DNA of 64,000 nt from Pyropia yezoensis (GCA_009829735.1 CM020619.1:26190063-26254062); one strand, 5' to 3'; numbered from the stretch's first letter, positions 11,405-22,593 are shown. The notes: generated by a model not told the origin, from the letters alone. Made by a program: numbers and translations.

Positions 11405-13358
11405 CTAGTGAAGGCCAGGAGGTGGGTCACATGGGACAGGGCCAGAGCATCGAGGGCCAGGGTACTCCAGCGGTCCACCACGAGGGCACATGTCCGCCCC
11501 CGGCTCCAGAAACCAGGGCCAAACAGAGTAGATGGCCTTCAATGGTTCCAGTAGAGCTAGGGCCCGTTCCTCCAGCATAGGGGGCTCGGTCCCGACTCGG
11601 AAACAATACTGGGTCACTTTGCGCCGGTCGAACTTATACCAGGGTTCCCAAGTGTCCTCGCTGGGGGCGTACCCCCACCAACGTACCTTGAGCCAGAGGT
11701 CCCCATCAGTGTCACGGTCCCAAGCGACAAAGCGTTCCCAGACAAAATGCTTCCCAGTGTCCTCATGGTCCAGTGGTACGACCGGTTCCTGCGGGCCATG
11801 AAGCATTGTTGAAGAGTCCATCTCTCCCGCTGGGGTCGGAGCTCGGGCCACATGGTCACTGCTGACTCTGTCAGGAAACCCCTTGGCCATCACCGTGAAG
11901 GTGTGGCCATCGCGTCTTAGGATCCGGTAGGGCCCTTCAACAATCTGGTCCAACTTCTTGCGCTCCTTGTCGTGAGTGTCCACATAGATCCAATCGCCGG
12001 CCTTGAGAGTCTCGTTAACCGTATTGACCCGACGATCATAACTCTTCTTGTATCTCTTCTGGGCCAGCTCGAGGTTGTTACGGACCTTAAAGGCCAGGTC
12101 ACGATGGTGGGCCCGTCGAGCCTCACGCATCTGCTTAGCGGACCCGGTGAACTTCTTGGGATACGGAGAACTCGGCAACTGGTCCAAAGCATATGACCGG
12201 ACCCTCACTGGGACCACGAACTCCAACGGGGCCACGCCTGTGCTCTGCTGGGGCCTTGAGTTGTAGGCCACCGTGAACACGGATACAAGCTCGTCCCATC
12301 GGTCCTGGTGGTCCTCGATGTAGGTCCTCAACAGGGCCACTATGGTCCTGTTGTAACGCTCAACCTGGCCCTGGGTCTGTGGGTGGTATGTGGTCGAGGT
12401 AAGATGCTTGATACCAATCATACTACACACGGCCCGGAAGTGAGTTGAGGTAAGCTGGGGCCCATTGTCGGTGAGCAAAGTATCGGGGGGTCCATAGGAA
12501 GCTACCCAAGTGTCCAAAAAGGCCGACGCTACGGTCTCAGCGTCTTCACGGTCCACAGGGACAACACGGGTTAGTTTTGTGAAACGGTCCACCATGACCA
12601 CCAAATACTTGTTGCCATTAATGGTCTCCGGTAAGGGGCCCAGCAGGTCAAGACACACATCGGTAAACGGTTCAGTGGCCGGGAAGAGCCGGAGTGGGTT
12701 GGTCCGCCGGCGCCCTTGGACCTTGCCTTTCGCACAGGCCGAACATCGGGACACAAAGGCGTACACGTCCGTGATCATAGAGTCCCAGTAGAAGGACCGA
12801 CGGAGCGACGTGTACATCTTATTGACTCCCGGGTGTCCCGCGTGGCCCGGCTCGTGTTCGAGCACAAGGATCTCCATCTGTAGGCTCTTCGGGACCAGTA
12901 TCTGCACCGCACGGTCCAAGGGGGCCAGGCGAACAAGTAGGCCATCGGGAGTCTCCCCAAGCCGAGAGTTAGCATTCTGGTTCATGTGGTCCCTTATCTC
13001 CTTGCATCGGGGGTCCTTGGCTTGGGCCTCAAGAATCCTCTGAACCGTCATGGGCGGGTACCGCTTGTCGCTTTTGAAACTCGGTTGGACCCAGCCCCTT
13101 GCGAAGTTGGCTAGGGTCAGTAGGGCCGGGATCTCTTCTGGTATGGGTCCGCGGTCCGCGCCCGACGTAGCCAGTCGCGACATAACGTCCGCCGCGTGGT
13201 GGTGTTGACCGGGCCTTGACTCCACGGTATAGTTGAACTCTGCGAGCCTTAAGCGCCAGCGGGCCAGGCGTCCATGAGCCCCATCCATATGTAGCATCCA
13301 TTTGAGGGCCGTGTGGTCCGTGCGGACAATAAAACGGGTCCCTTGAAGATCGGGCCTT
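11405..13358 (-). pseudogene. Element B RNase H (C-terminal part), integrase and chromodomain
   Basis: The open minus-strand frame begins at the point where element C interrupts RNase H (FIVRTDHTALKWML) and is otherwise uninterrupted. The integrase has an HHCC finger (HEPGHAGH, CSAC) and a D,D,E core (VCLDLLGPLP, LLTDNGPQ, and the Glu of QTQGQVERYN). A chromodomain follows (WERFVAWD, VRWWGYAPSEDTWEP), then about 60 Pro-rich residues to the stop. The apparent upstream extension into 13359-13825 is only the element C LTR read through. The frame agrees with the RNase H piece at 18383-18607 after removing element C and one TSD copy. Confidence 0.92.
13354..13358. repeat. Target-site duplication of element C (GCCTT), left copy
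   Basis: GCCTT precedes the left LTR of element C and recurs at 18378-18382 after the right LTR. It lies within the RNase H coding sequence of element B. Confidence 0.95.
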
Positions 13359-13826
13359 TGTGGCAGTATTGACCCCCAGGTAGGGGGCAACACGTGCCAT
13401 GCAAGGGGCGGCAGGCCACTAGCCTGATCCGTTCCTCCCCCTGCATTTGGGTCCATATTCCCTAAGTTTGGGATAGTTAGCTTAGTAGTAAATCCAACTT
13501 GGATTTGAGGGTTTTCTGCATTTATCGTCTTGAATTTTCGTGTGGCCCGGTGGGCAGGTGCTGGGGTGGGAGATTCTGAGTGGCGAGATTCTGAGTGGAC
13601 CCTGGGGGGATAAGGGGAGGGACAGCGGGGCTTGGCCCTGCGTCCCCGTCCCGACCAAGAAACTGTTGGACCACACACCATCTTCTTGTTTGTCCGTGGG
13701 GGGATTGCCCCACAACAGGGATAGAGTGTGTGCGACTTGCACTTCTTCCGGTTCCCCCGACACGGGAGGCAGCCCTCGCACACCGCCCCAACTTGGGTAC
13801 TGTGTGTGCGAGTGGTTTTTGCCACA
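13359..13826 (+). repeat. 5' LTR of element C (468 bp)
   Basis: It begins TGTGGCAG and ends TTGCCACA. I found no difference from 17910-18377. A diverged 468-bp relative lies at 53989-54456. Confidence 0.95.
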
Positions 13827-13828
13827 TT

Positions 13829-13846
13829 TGGTGGAGCAGCAGGGGA
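13829..13846 (+). other. Primer-binding site of element C
   Basis: TGGTGGAGCAGCAGGGGA starts 2 bp after the 5' LTR. The TGG start pairs with the CCA end of a tRNA. The same 18-mer is the primer site of element B (22576-22593, minus strand), and a near copy serves element D. The tRNA would have acceptor 5' strand GGAGCAG and discriminator A; I cannot name it from sequence alone. Confidence 0.85.
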
Positions 13847-14396
13847 CAGAGGTAAACTTTACCTCCGGGTGCACCCGGGTGTAGGGGGCCCTCTGTCTCA
13901 GAGGAACGGTGGTCTTGGACTGTGTCGTGTGGATCGTTAGCCAACACGGCTGGATCGGACCTCCCGACGTTCGGGAAACTCTCCGGTGACGACTTTACTC
14001 CGGCGCCTTTGAATACTGGCCAGACACAGGGTGTACCTGGGGTCGCGGAGGTGCTAGAGGCACTCCAGCCAGCAGGGCCGTGGGTATCGGTGCGGGCGGT
14101 ATGCCACCCCGACCCAGTCGGGTGTTCACCCTGAGGGTCTTCCTCGGACCGGTGGTTCGCACTTCGGCCACCGGGTGGTACACTCAAAGGGAACGTCCCA
14201 AGGTGAGAGGACTGTCCCCGCGAGATCCACTCGGGTTGGATTCAACTTCGGCATAGAGCCGTCGCCAACTAGGCGGGTGGAGGACGGCGGACCTTCACTC
14301 GTCGGTGATGGGCTCGAGCCTGTGACAGGGGTCGTAGCAAGTTGCTACCCCCGCCACCCTCAAAGAAAGTATCTTTGATCGGGAGCCAAGTTCGGC
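13847..14396 (+). pseudogene. Leader and presumed gag remnant of element C
   Basis: Where gag should begin there is no long frame. Short plus-strand frames (for example 13922-14134) have Gly/Pro/Val-rich sequence resembling the low-complexity N-termini of the B and D Gag proteins, but no capsid core or zinc knuckle. I read this as a truncated gag plus leader. Confidence 0.4.
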
Positions 14397-15511
14397 TATA
14401 TCGACCAACATGAGGGACCGGCAGTAGCGGTCACCCTCAACGCGGGCGCGAGTAGCGACCCGAAGTCCGGAAAGGAGAAGCACCAAGCCAAGTCGGCCGC
14501 CTCTCCTCGTCCCCATGTGAACATGGAGGGTGTTCCACCCAGGTTGAGGGTTCAAGTTGAACGCCTCTTGGACCAATATCACAAGTTGTGGGATGGTCAA
14601 TTGGGACTCATGAGAGCCACCCAACACCGGATCGAGTTGAAACCCGGTGTACCCCCTATACGCCAACAACCGTATAGGGGAGGGCCCCGTTCAAGGGCCC
14701 TCGTCAAGGAGCGCTTCAACAAAACTATTGTTAGGCAGCTGCGCCACTATGTGAGTGAGCATGTGAAAACGTGGGACCAATACATTTCTATTCTTACCAC
14801 TGCCTACAATTCGCAGGTTCACTCATCTACCGGGGAAGTACCCCTCGCTTTTGTGACCCCCCGTCGCGTGCGGTCTATTGTTGTGCGGCGGTCGCTCCCA
14901 ACTAGGGAGGATGATGGCAGCACGCCTACTCCTACTGAGAGTAAGGCGGAGTTCGCTGCTAGGCTTGAACTCCTCATCCCTAAAGTCAGGGCTGAGATGG
15001 ACAAAGCACAAAAGCGCTACAAGCGTACCTTTGACAAAAAGGGGCGCAATGCTAAGCATGTCCCCGAACAGGGTGACTGGGTGCTGTTCACTCACACACC
15101 CCAACTGGGGGTAAGTTGGTATTCCAGACGAAGGGACCGTACCAGGTCCTTCGTACTGATGGGCGGCGCTTCACCATCGAAAGTGACGATGGGGTCCGCA
15201 CAGTGAACGGACAGGACGTGGTCAAAGTTGCACCACCGTCTGCAGGCGACCCAGCTTGGGCGCGTGCTTTGGAAGCGTGGCGCCTCCCCTCACTGCCTGC
15301 GGCCAAACAGGGCCCGCAGGAGTACGTGTTCGATAAGTTCATCGACCACGGATGGGATGAGGATACTAACCGCCTCATGTTGAGGGTGCGTTGGTTTGGC
15401 TACAAAGCCAAGGATGATACGTGGGAGTATGTGGAGGACCTTCCCGCTGAGAAGGTCCGGGCGTACTGTGCCCGGAATGAGATAGACCCTAACAGCCCTC
15501 CCTCAACGTGA
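14397..15511 (+). pseudogene. Element C pol remnant: reverse transcriptase start fused to integrase end and chromodomain
   Basis: The plus-strand frame to 15206 begins with a segment matching the entry to reverse transcriptase in element B (YHKLWDGQLGLM, HRIELKPGVPPIR). It passes without a break into the integrase C-terminal region (YISILTTAYNSQ, QKRYKRTFDKK). A one-base frameshift near 15095-15110 leads to the frame 15116-15511, with KGPYQVL and a chromodomain (VFDKFIDH, VRWFGYKAKDDTWEY). The polymerase, RNase H and integrase catalytic residues are all missing through an internal deletion, so no functional enzyme can be made. Confidence 0.88.
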
Positions 15512-15622
15512 GGGAAGGCCGAGCAACAGTGCCAAGAGAGTGCTTCAAGTCGAAGTGGTACGCAGAGTGGCTTTTAACTACGGCCCTAACCCTCACACTC
15601 TCACAACAAAGGCAGCGGCCAA

Positions 15623-17567
15623 CTAGGCACGCATGCTAGACTCTCCCACTCCACGGCCCTCGCCCTCACGTGGAGGCGAGCGGCGAGACCCACGCCGATA
15701 ACGGTCTCCACTCGTTGGAAGGGGCGGCGGCTCCAAGTCGGAACCGTCGCGCCCCTCACGGTCGCGCAAGTGGCGCCGACCGTGGCTACTCTTCTGCCTG
15801 GTCTTGCGCGCAAGTTTGCGACGCAGACGCTGGACAGACTCCGTCTCCGATGGGGTAGAGGACTCCGAGACGGAGTAAGACAACTCGTCTTCCGACACGG
15901 AGGGAGAGCGCCGCGAGTGACGGCGACGACGGCGAGGAGGCGAGTATGCCCGGCTCGCGCGACGTTTGCCACGCCCAAGTGGGGCTGGCTGGGGCATAAT
16001 AGCCCCAATGCGAGCCAACTCGGCTGTCGTAAACTCCGCCACCGACTCGCAACTCGCGGTCGCCACTGCAGTACGAACGCGCTCCTCAAGTTGAGGAGTC
16101 TCGGAACTTTGGAGGGTTGCGGTCGACGCGGCCAACCAGGAAATGGTGCGCACCAACGTGGTGATCATCATCTCTGAGGTTAGAGGCGTGGGCGGTAACA
16201 CCAACTTGGGGTATACCGTCAGGAGGGTGGCCCCCAGGTTGGGGGACACCGGGGTGGACGACTCAACGGCCACGCTAATCGGGATGTCCCCGTGCGGCTG
16301 GAAGGGGACAGGAGGAAGCGGAGGGGCACGCCGAGGTGGCGGGACCCGGGTGTAACTGCGACCCCGACTTGGGGCCCCCGCAGTGGGTTGAGTCATATGG
16401 TCATCATATGAGGGCACGGCCATAACTATGGGCTTGTCCGGGGGTGGCGCAGTGTGGCGATCCACTCCCGGGGCATACGGGTAGTCCCCGATGCCCAACC
16501 CCTCTCGTAGGACCACACGGCCGTCGTGAAGTTCACGAGCGACCCACACGAATTGGCGAAGTGCGCCATCGTCCTTGGGCCCACGAGTGGGGCGGCGCAA
16601 CTTGTGCTCAATGCTCTCCCACTCGATAAACTTGTGGAGGCGGAGCATCTCCTCAAGTAGAGTGAGTTGTCCTGACGAGCACCCCTCAGCAACTAGCTGA
16701 GGGGTGAGCTGTTCCAAACCCTGGATGAGCCGGAGGGGGAGATGCCAGAGCATCCCCCGCCGCTGAACACATGACACCCAGGTCGACATGACCTCGAGGA
16801 GCCACTGGGTAGCCAACATGGCCCACACCAGATGATCAGGGCCAGCCGTCAACATGACGGAGCCGAAGTGGTCAAGCAACCGTGGCAACAATGCCGGGAA
16901 CCCGTAGGGGACCTCAACTTGAGGCCACCACTCGGGCTTCTTCGGGTAGTATTGCTCCTTACTGGCAGCAGACTGCTGAGGAACCTCAAGTTGAGCCGAG
17001 GTCACCAAGTAGGGACCTCGCCGGAAGTCCTTCTCCATCCGCACATCAAAGTGATGAGTGTGCGGATCGGCCTCGTGAAGGTACGGGGGGGCGAGTTGCC
17101 ACCGCGTCCCAAGTGAAGGTCGGCAAGTCGCCGGGACCCGGGATAGTTCCCCCGCGGTCCACCATGGCCTTGGCCCGCTGCACGTCCTCGACCTCCTCGT
17201 CGTCCAGGAAGGCAAACTGGTCCGTCCTGAAGCCGGCAGGGAACCCGACCCTACGGGGATACTTCTCCCGTAGGCGGTCCCATACCCGACCCATCGCTGC
17301 GCCAAGTCGGCCACAGCGAAGAACAGTCAACCCCTCCTCATACAGAGGCCAAGCGGGGTAAAACCACCGCCCCAAGGCCTCACGCGGGACAACTTGTCCC
17401 GCCTCCGGGGGAGATCCTGCCGTCAACCCAAAGCCGGGTGACGCGGGAGTCCCATCCCCCGGAGCGATCGCGGAGCCCCCGCCGGAAGTCCCGGCAGGCG
17501 CTGCACCGTAGGAAGTGTCCTCCATACGCTCATCGAGAGAGTCCGTCTCCACTCCCGGAGTCGCCAT
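15623..17567 (-). CDS. Element C antisense ORF, homologue of the element B antisense ORF
   Basis: This frame opposes the pol remnant and runs from near the 3' LTR inward. It starts at ATG 17567 and stops at 15623-15625, giving about 647 residues with one frameshift at a run of seven C (minus strand; plus-strand G run near 17080). Landmarks aligning with element B are RAKAMV followed by Gly/Pro-rich sequence, YLVT near 17010, EWWPQVEVPYG near 16925, and IGDYPY near 16480. The C-terminus is Arg/Ser-rich (RRRRRHSRR and SxSE repeats), resembling nuclear or RNA-associated proteins by composition only. No domain is recognised. It survived in an element that lost almost all of gag-pol, which suggests selection or use in transposition. 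Confidence 0.7.
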
Positions 17568-17890
17568 GGCTCTCCCCAAGTTGGGGAGAGACGTCCTGGC
17601 TATCGCGGCACGAGACCCGCCTCGAGTTGAGGGGGACTCGGATCGTGGGTAAACGGGTGGCCTCCCCAGCGTGGGGTGGCCCCGTGTAAGGTGAAGGAGA
17701 AGTGGTGGTGGTGGTGAGGTGTGAACTGAGGAGAGCAAGCTGCCAAGTGGGCAAGCTTGAGGAGAGGGGCGGCCAACGTGACCGCCTCCACATCCGCGTT
17801 ACGTACTCAAGGGGGGACAGCAAGTCGCGTCCCCCCCCAACGCCGAGACGTGCGTTTACGCACCCCCTCACAGGGCCGACCGGGTCGGTC

Positions 17891-17909
17891 GGAACTGAGG
17901 AGAGGGGAG
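17891..17909 (+). other. Polypurine tract of element C
   Basis: An almost pure purine stretch (GGAACTGAGGAGAGGGGAG) abuts the 3' LTR. This confirms plus-strand orientation of the element. Confidence 0.85.
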
Positions 17910-18377
17910 TGTGGCAGTATTGACCCCCAGGTAGGGGGCAACACGTGCCATGCAAGGGGCGGCAGGCCACTAGCCTGATCCGTTCCTCCCCCTGCATTTG
18001 GGTCCATATTCCCTAAGTTTGGGATAGTTAGCTTAGTAGTAAATCCAACTTGGATTTGAGGGTTTTCTGCATTTATCGTCTTGAATTTTCGTGTGGCCCG
18101 GTGGGCAGGTGCTGGGGTGGGAGATTCTGAGTGGCGAGATTCTGAGTGGACCCTGGGGGGATAAGGGGAGGGACAGCGGGGCTTGGCCCTGCGTCCCCGT
18201 CCCGACCAAGAAACTGTTGGACCACACACCATCTTCTTGTTTGTCCGTGGGGGGATTGCCCCACAACAGGGATAGAGTGTGTGCGACTTGCACTTCTTCC
18301 GGTTCCCCCGACACGGGAGGCAGCCCTCGCACACCGCCCCAACTTGGGTACTGTGTGTGCGAGTGGTTTTTGCCACA
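17910..18377 (+). repeat. 3' LTR of element C (468 bp)
   Basis: It matches 13359-13826 at every position I compared. It is followed by the GCCTT target duplicate and then by element B RNase H sequence. Confidence 0.95.
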
Positions 18378-18382
18378 GCCTT

Positions 18383-20536
18383 CGCAAAAACAGGGCCCAC
18401 ACGACGGCCAGACATTCCCGCTCCGTCGTGCTGTAGTTCCTCTCTGCCGCCGTCAGGACCCGACTCCAGTATCCAACAGGCCGGTAGGACCCGTCCTCTT
18501 GCTCCTGGAGCAAGACGCACCCAATTTGGGCTGCGCTGGCGTCGGTATCAACAATGTACAGACCCGTGCGTCTCGGTAGGGCCAGAATGCGAGTGTGGGT
18601 CAGGCGGTACAAACGCGTCCATTTGTTCCGGGGTAAATGGTGGCAAGGGGTCAGGGACCTTAGAACTCGTCAGGGCCAAAAGGGGACGAGCGACCTTGGC
18701 GTAGTCCCTTACGAACCGACGGTACACGTTGCACATACCAAGGAAACTTCGCAGGTCCTTCTTGGTCCTTGGGGCCTTGGCTTGACGGAGCCCGACCAGG
18801 TTCTTCTCATTGACCCGGAGCTGGCCCTTGCCGACGATGTGGCCCAAGTACTCAACTTCATCCTGGAACAGGTGACACTTCGTGGCCTTGAGGGACACAC
18901 CAGCCTTAGATAGCAACTCAAAAACCTCCTCAAGATGGGCCAGATGCTCCTCATGGGACCTAGAGAAAACAATCACGCTATCCAAGTAAACCAAGCACGT
19001 CTTCCACTTGACTCCAGAAAGGATTATGCCAATGGCCCGTTGGAACGTAGCGGGCACGTTAGTGAGGCCAAAGGGGAGCCGGACGTACTTATAGGTCCCT
19101 TTGTGACAGGTGAATGTCGTCTTGTCCTGGTCCTCGAGGGCCTCAGGGATCTGCCAATAACCAGCGTTGGCATCCATCATAGAGAAAACGGTCGCCTCCC
19201 CCAGGAAGTCAATACAATCGTCCATCCGGGGGAGGGGGTAAGTGTCCTTGACCGTGAGGTCGTTGAGCCGACGGTAATCAACACAGAATCGGGGGGTCCC
19301 ATCAGACTTCGGGACCAAAACGACAGGAAAGGACCATTCGGCTTGCGACGGCTCGATGACTTGGAGCTTCAGCTGCTTCTCGACTTGCTCCCTAATGAGG
19401 TCCCGATGGTGGAGCCCAGTACGATACGGTTGGGACCTTATGGGCCGTGCCCCCTCCTTCAACGTGATGCGATGAGGGGTGATGTCCAACCGGCCCAGCT
19501 GGCCATCCCAGAGTCCCTTGTATCGGCCCAGCAGTTCTCGTACCGCGCCGTGTAGGGCCGGAGGGATCAGTTCATAGGCCACCCGCGGCATAGGCTGCGG
19601 ACCAACGTTGTCCATCTTGGGCCTCTCAATCGGGGGAACAGGGTCACCGGTGTGGACCATCTTGGCCCGCGGTTCCTCCAGCTCCTCCACTTGCGACGTG
19701 GCTCCCTCAGCGGGCACCAACGTGGCCAACGGGTCGGCCCCCTCACAAGGCTCTGGCAACTCCTCGAACGGGATCTCTTGAACCGGACCATCATATGGGA
19801 TCGCGAAGCCCACTGCAAAGTTCTTGGGCAGGTTCACGGGCCTCTTGGACAGATTCGTCAGGTACAGTCGGAAATCCCTTCGGGTCTTAACATGGGCCAA
19901 AGCATTGTGGAGTCGTAGGCCCTTCTTGGCCATCTTGTGGGGCCGTTCGTACAACAGGCATCGGCCCTCGGTCCCGCAGCGTACGTAGACGGCCTGCATG
20001 GACCTTGGGGCCAGCGTTACGCCCTTTGACAGGCACAGGGCGCTCGGATCATGTCGGACCGGGTTCCCCTTGAGGGACAAGGCCTTCTGTTTCTTGCCGT
20101 CCCATGCCCGCTTGGCATACGTAAGGATCCCACTGGACCAAAGTACCGACTCGGTCCCAGGGTAGATGGCCTTCACGTGCTCCTTCTGGAAGTCCATCCC
20201 CAGGATCACAGGGACAGAAAGGGCCTTCTTCAAGACCATAAACTCAAACGGCATGGCCCTTCCTTCCACAATAACGGATAACTCAACGAGTCCACGGGCC
20301 TTCAACAACTGGCCCGAGGCATCACAAACACGGGTCTTCATAGGGGCCCGCGCTGCCTTGTTTCTCCAGTCCTCAGGAAGCACGTCCTCCCTTACTACAC
20401 TGGGCCCGGCTCCAGTGTCCAAGACCGCCATCGTCGTTCTCGGGTCCTCGGTATCCAGCCGGACCAAAGCATCTAAGGCAAAGTTCCTTTTGCGTAAAAC
20501 GAGCAGTGTCCCCTTGAACCCGTAGGGCCGTTTCAT
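18383..20536 (-). pseudogene. Element B protease, reverse transcriptase and RNase H N-terminal part
   Basis: The minus-strand frame from ATG 20536 starts inside a longer open frame, as expected if pol is made by frameshifting from gag. Protease shows VLDTGAGPSVV (catalytic DTG). Reverse transcriptase shows CVDYRRLN, MMDANAGYWQI, LPFGLTN and VYLDSVIVFS. The last box is YLDS where nearly all Ty3/gypsy enzymes have YLDD, so a catalytic Asp is replaced by Ser (codon AGC). A one-base frameshift near 18605 moves into the RNase H frame (VDTDASAAQIG, TERECLAVVWA), which then meets element C. Both lesions would block function. Confidence 0.92.
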
Positions 20537-20736
20537 CCCCGCCCGACGCTGACGCCATGCCTTGGACCGACGAGTCAGGTGGGGTAAGCACGACTTGGGT
20601 CCCTTAGAATCATTTGTAGACGCAGTAGGTACAGGTACAGTAGGGCCCCGAAAGATCTTCGAGAAGCCCAGTGCAGAGGCAATCGAGCATGAACTATCGG
20701 GCCGACGGGGAGTGGACCTTTTGGGCCCGCCCCCCC

Positions 20737-22452
20737 TTACTCTTTTCCCAGGGGCTTGGGGTCCACAGGGCCATCGTTCTCGGGATCATCACGGTCCGCC
20801 TCGTCGTCCGAGAGGTTGATCCCCTCGCACAGCGCCTGGACCATAGCGATCCGAGTCTTACGATGAAACTCGTGATCCGCCTTAGGATGGACCTCGGTAG
20901 ACTGACTCCGGCCCCGTGTGGCTCCAAGGAAATTATCACGGGCCTTCTGGACCATCTTGCGTTGAGCCTCCGTCAGGGTGGGACATTGGTGGGCCATGTG
21001 GCCCGTCTCCCAACAGAGGTAGCACCGAAAGGGAACGCGACTGTCCAGAGTTCGGCCCCTGACATACGGAACCGTGGGGGCCTTGAACCCATACGTCCTG
21101 CCAGGGTCAATCTTGTCCGTTACCTTTCCCACGAGCCGATGCAGAACCGTCGTAGGGCCCGTCGAGTCCACCGTCAGCAGCGGTTCAGAATCAGTGGGCT
21201 TCCGGGGCTTGAAATCAACGGGCCGACGTGTGGCCCCGGATGTAGAGCCCCGCGAAGAAGACGCTTGGCCCTGGGCCATCTTGATCACGTCGGTGGCCGC
21301 CTTGTGCTTCCCAGAAGCAAAGGTAACGAGCTGCTGATAGGTCCGTTTCGGACCGTTAAAGACGTACGCATCGGTCCGTAGGAACTCAGAGAGCCCTTGG
21401 ATCAGTTGCTGTTTCATGGTCCCTTCCGAGTGGATGTTTCCAACCGACTCGGTGAGCCCACGGAGCCGCAGAGCAAAGGCCTCAATAGTCTCATCCGGTT
21501 CCTTTGTGGCCCTGCTAATCTTGTCCTGGGCCACCGCGAGCGCATGGGGTTCAGCATAGGTCTCCAGGAACCAATTGACGGCCTCCGGGTAACTAGTGAT
21601 CGAGGCGCCCCCCGACGCGCTGGTGGAATCAGGTAGGGCCCGTGAGTACCGCAACTCCGCGTCGCCCGAGAGTAACTGAGGGATCACATAAAGGGCCATA
21701 CCCTCAGAGACCCCATTGTCGTTACAGGCCTTTACCAGCTTACGGAGCCAGGTAAACACTTTGAGCCCATCCTTACCGGAGAAGTTCGGATAACCGGAAA
21801 AAGAGTGTCTCATGTTACGGGCCACACGGCCCATCTTCTTCGCTTCACGGGTCCCATACGTGTTCTTCTTGTTCAGGAGTCGATAGGTACGATAGTCTAG
21901 GACCTTGGAAAAGCGATCATCGGAACAGCTAAGGATCTCGGGGCCAGGTCGCACGCCATCCTGCGCGCCAGTGGACTCCGCACTAGAGGAAGAGGACCCA
22001 GAGGTCCCGGAAGAGGATGAGGAGCCCGATGAACGGCGACGTCGGGACCGACGGCGACGGGAACTAGTACGGTTGGACCGTCGGGAACCAGGGGATCGTT
22101 CGGGACCAACGGACTCACCCTGACCAGTGGGGCTCTGGCTCAGGGCCTGCGATACTGTGGCCAAAATCTCGTCACGGAAAGTCTCAAGGACCGAATGAAG
22201 CTCTGTCGGCCCGGAATCATCTGCGGGACCGGGGACACGGGTTCCACCTCGAATCCCGGTCCCTTCGTCTCGACGCGAATAAGAAGGAATCACAGCCGGC
22301 GGCGTCTGACGCCGGCGCGGAATACCAGAGGGCCCGCCTCCGCCGTGAATCTCAGGACCACTAGGGGCCCCACGACCACGACCAGCGGGTGTCACCATCG
22401 ATGCGTCCGAGGGCGCAGCGCGGCCCCGCCCACCAGGGGGAAGGTCCGCCAT
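20737..22452 (-). CDS. Element B Gag polyprotein
   Basis: A 571-residue Gag with ATG at 22452, about 125 bp after the primer-binding site, and no internal stop. The N-terminal third is low complexity, with a Gly/Pro region and an Arg/Ser tract around residues 150-190. The capsid core (about 215-430) includes FSGYPNFSGKD, NGVSEGMALYV and YPEAVNWFLETYA. A canonical CCHC zinc knuckle (CYLC, then GHMAHQC) lies near residues 477-490 and would bind genomic RNA. The core aligns well with the Gag of element D (54561-55841). An acidic C-terminus (LSDDEADRDDPEND) precedes the stop, and pol lies in another frame about 200 bp on. Confidence 0.93.
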   Translation of the reverse strand: MADLPPGGRGRAAPSDASMVTPAGRGRGAPSGPEIHGGGGPSGIPRRRQTPPAVIPSYSRRDEGTGIRGGTRVPGPADDSGPTELHSVLETFRDEILATVSQALSQSPTGQGESVGPERSPGSRRSNRTSSRRRRSRRRRSSGSSSSSGTSGSSSSSAESTGAQDGVRPGPEILSCSDDRFSKVLDYRTYRLLNKKNTYGTREAKKMGRVARNMRHSFSGYPNFSGKDGLKVFTWLRKLVKACNDNGVSEGMALYVIPQLLSGDAELRYSRALPDSTSASGGASITSYPEAVNWFLETYAEPHALAVAQDKISRATKEPDETIEAFALRLRGLTESVGNIHSEGTMKQQLIQGLSEFLRTDAYVFNGPKRTYQQLVTFASGKHKAATDVIKMAQGQASSSRGSTSGATRRPVDFKPRKPTDSEPLLTVDSTGPTTVLHRLVGKVTDKIDPGRTYGFKAPTVPYVRGRTLDSRVPFRCYLCWETGHMAHQCPTLTEAQRKMVQKARDNFLGATRGRSQSTEVHPKADHEFHRKTRIAMVQALCEGINLSDDEADRDDPENDGPVDPKPLGKE

Positions 22453-22575
22453 GTTGGCCCTACGGCAATCGACCTGAACCAAAGGGCACCTCGAATAGGG
22501 TCAAAGGACCAAAAGAACCACAGCGCCACCAAGGATAGGAGAGGGCCTTCCCGATACGGGAGAAGAATATGGCCC

Positions 22576-22593
22576 TCCCCTGCTGCTCCACCA
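22576..22593 (-). other. Primer-binding site of element B
   Basis: On the minus strand, TGGTGGAGCAGCAGGGGA starts 4 bp after the 5' LTR. It is identical over 18 bases to the element C site. Confidence 0.85.

Larger units (their letters stand above)
13359..18377 (+). mobile_element. Element C: non-autonomous LTR element carrying an antisense ORF, innermost of the nest
   Basis: It reads on the plus strand, opposite to B: 5' LTR 13359-13826, primer-binding site 13829-13846, pol remnant (about 14397-15511), antisense frame (17567-15623 on the minus strand), purine tract 17891-17909 and 3' LTR 17910-18377. The two 468-bp LTRs look identical to me base for base, so insertion is recent. Pol is collapsed: the start of reverse transcriptase is joined directly to the end of integrase and the chromodomain, so no gag, protease, polymerase or integrase core remains. 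It must have moved with proteins supplied in trans, likely from a relative of element B with which it shares the primer-binding site. Confidence 0.93.

Noticed and set aside
13359-13825. N-terminal 155 residues of an 806-residue minus-strand frame joined to element B RNase H
   Set aside because: This part is the element C LTR read through; the same protein sequence appears at the other LTR (17910-18377). It is a by-product of insertion.
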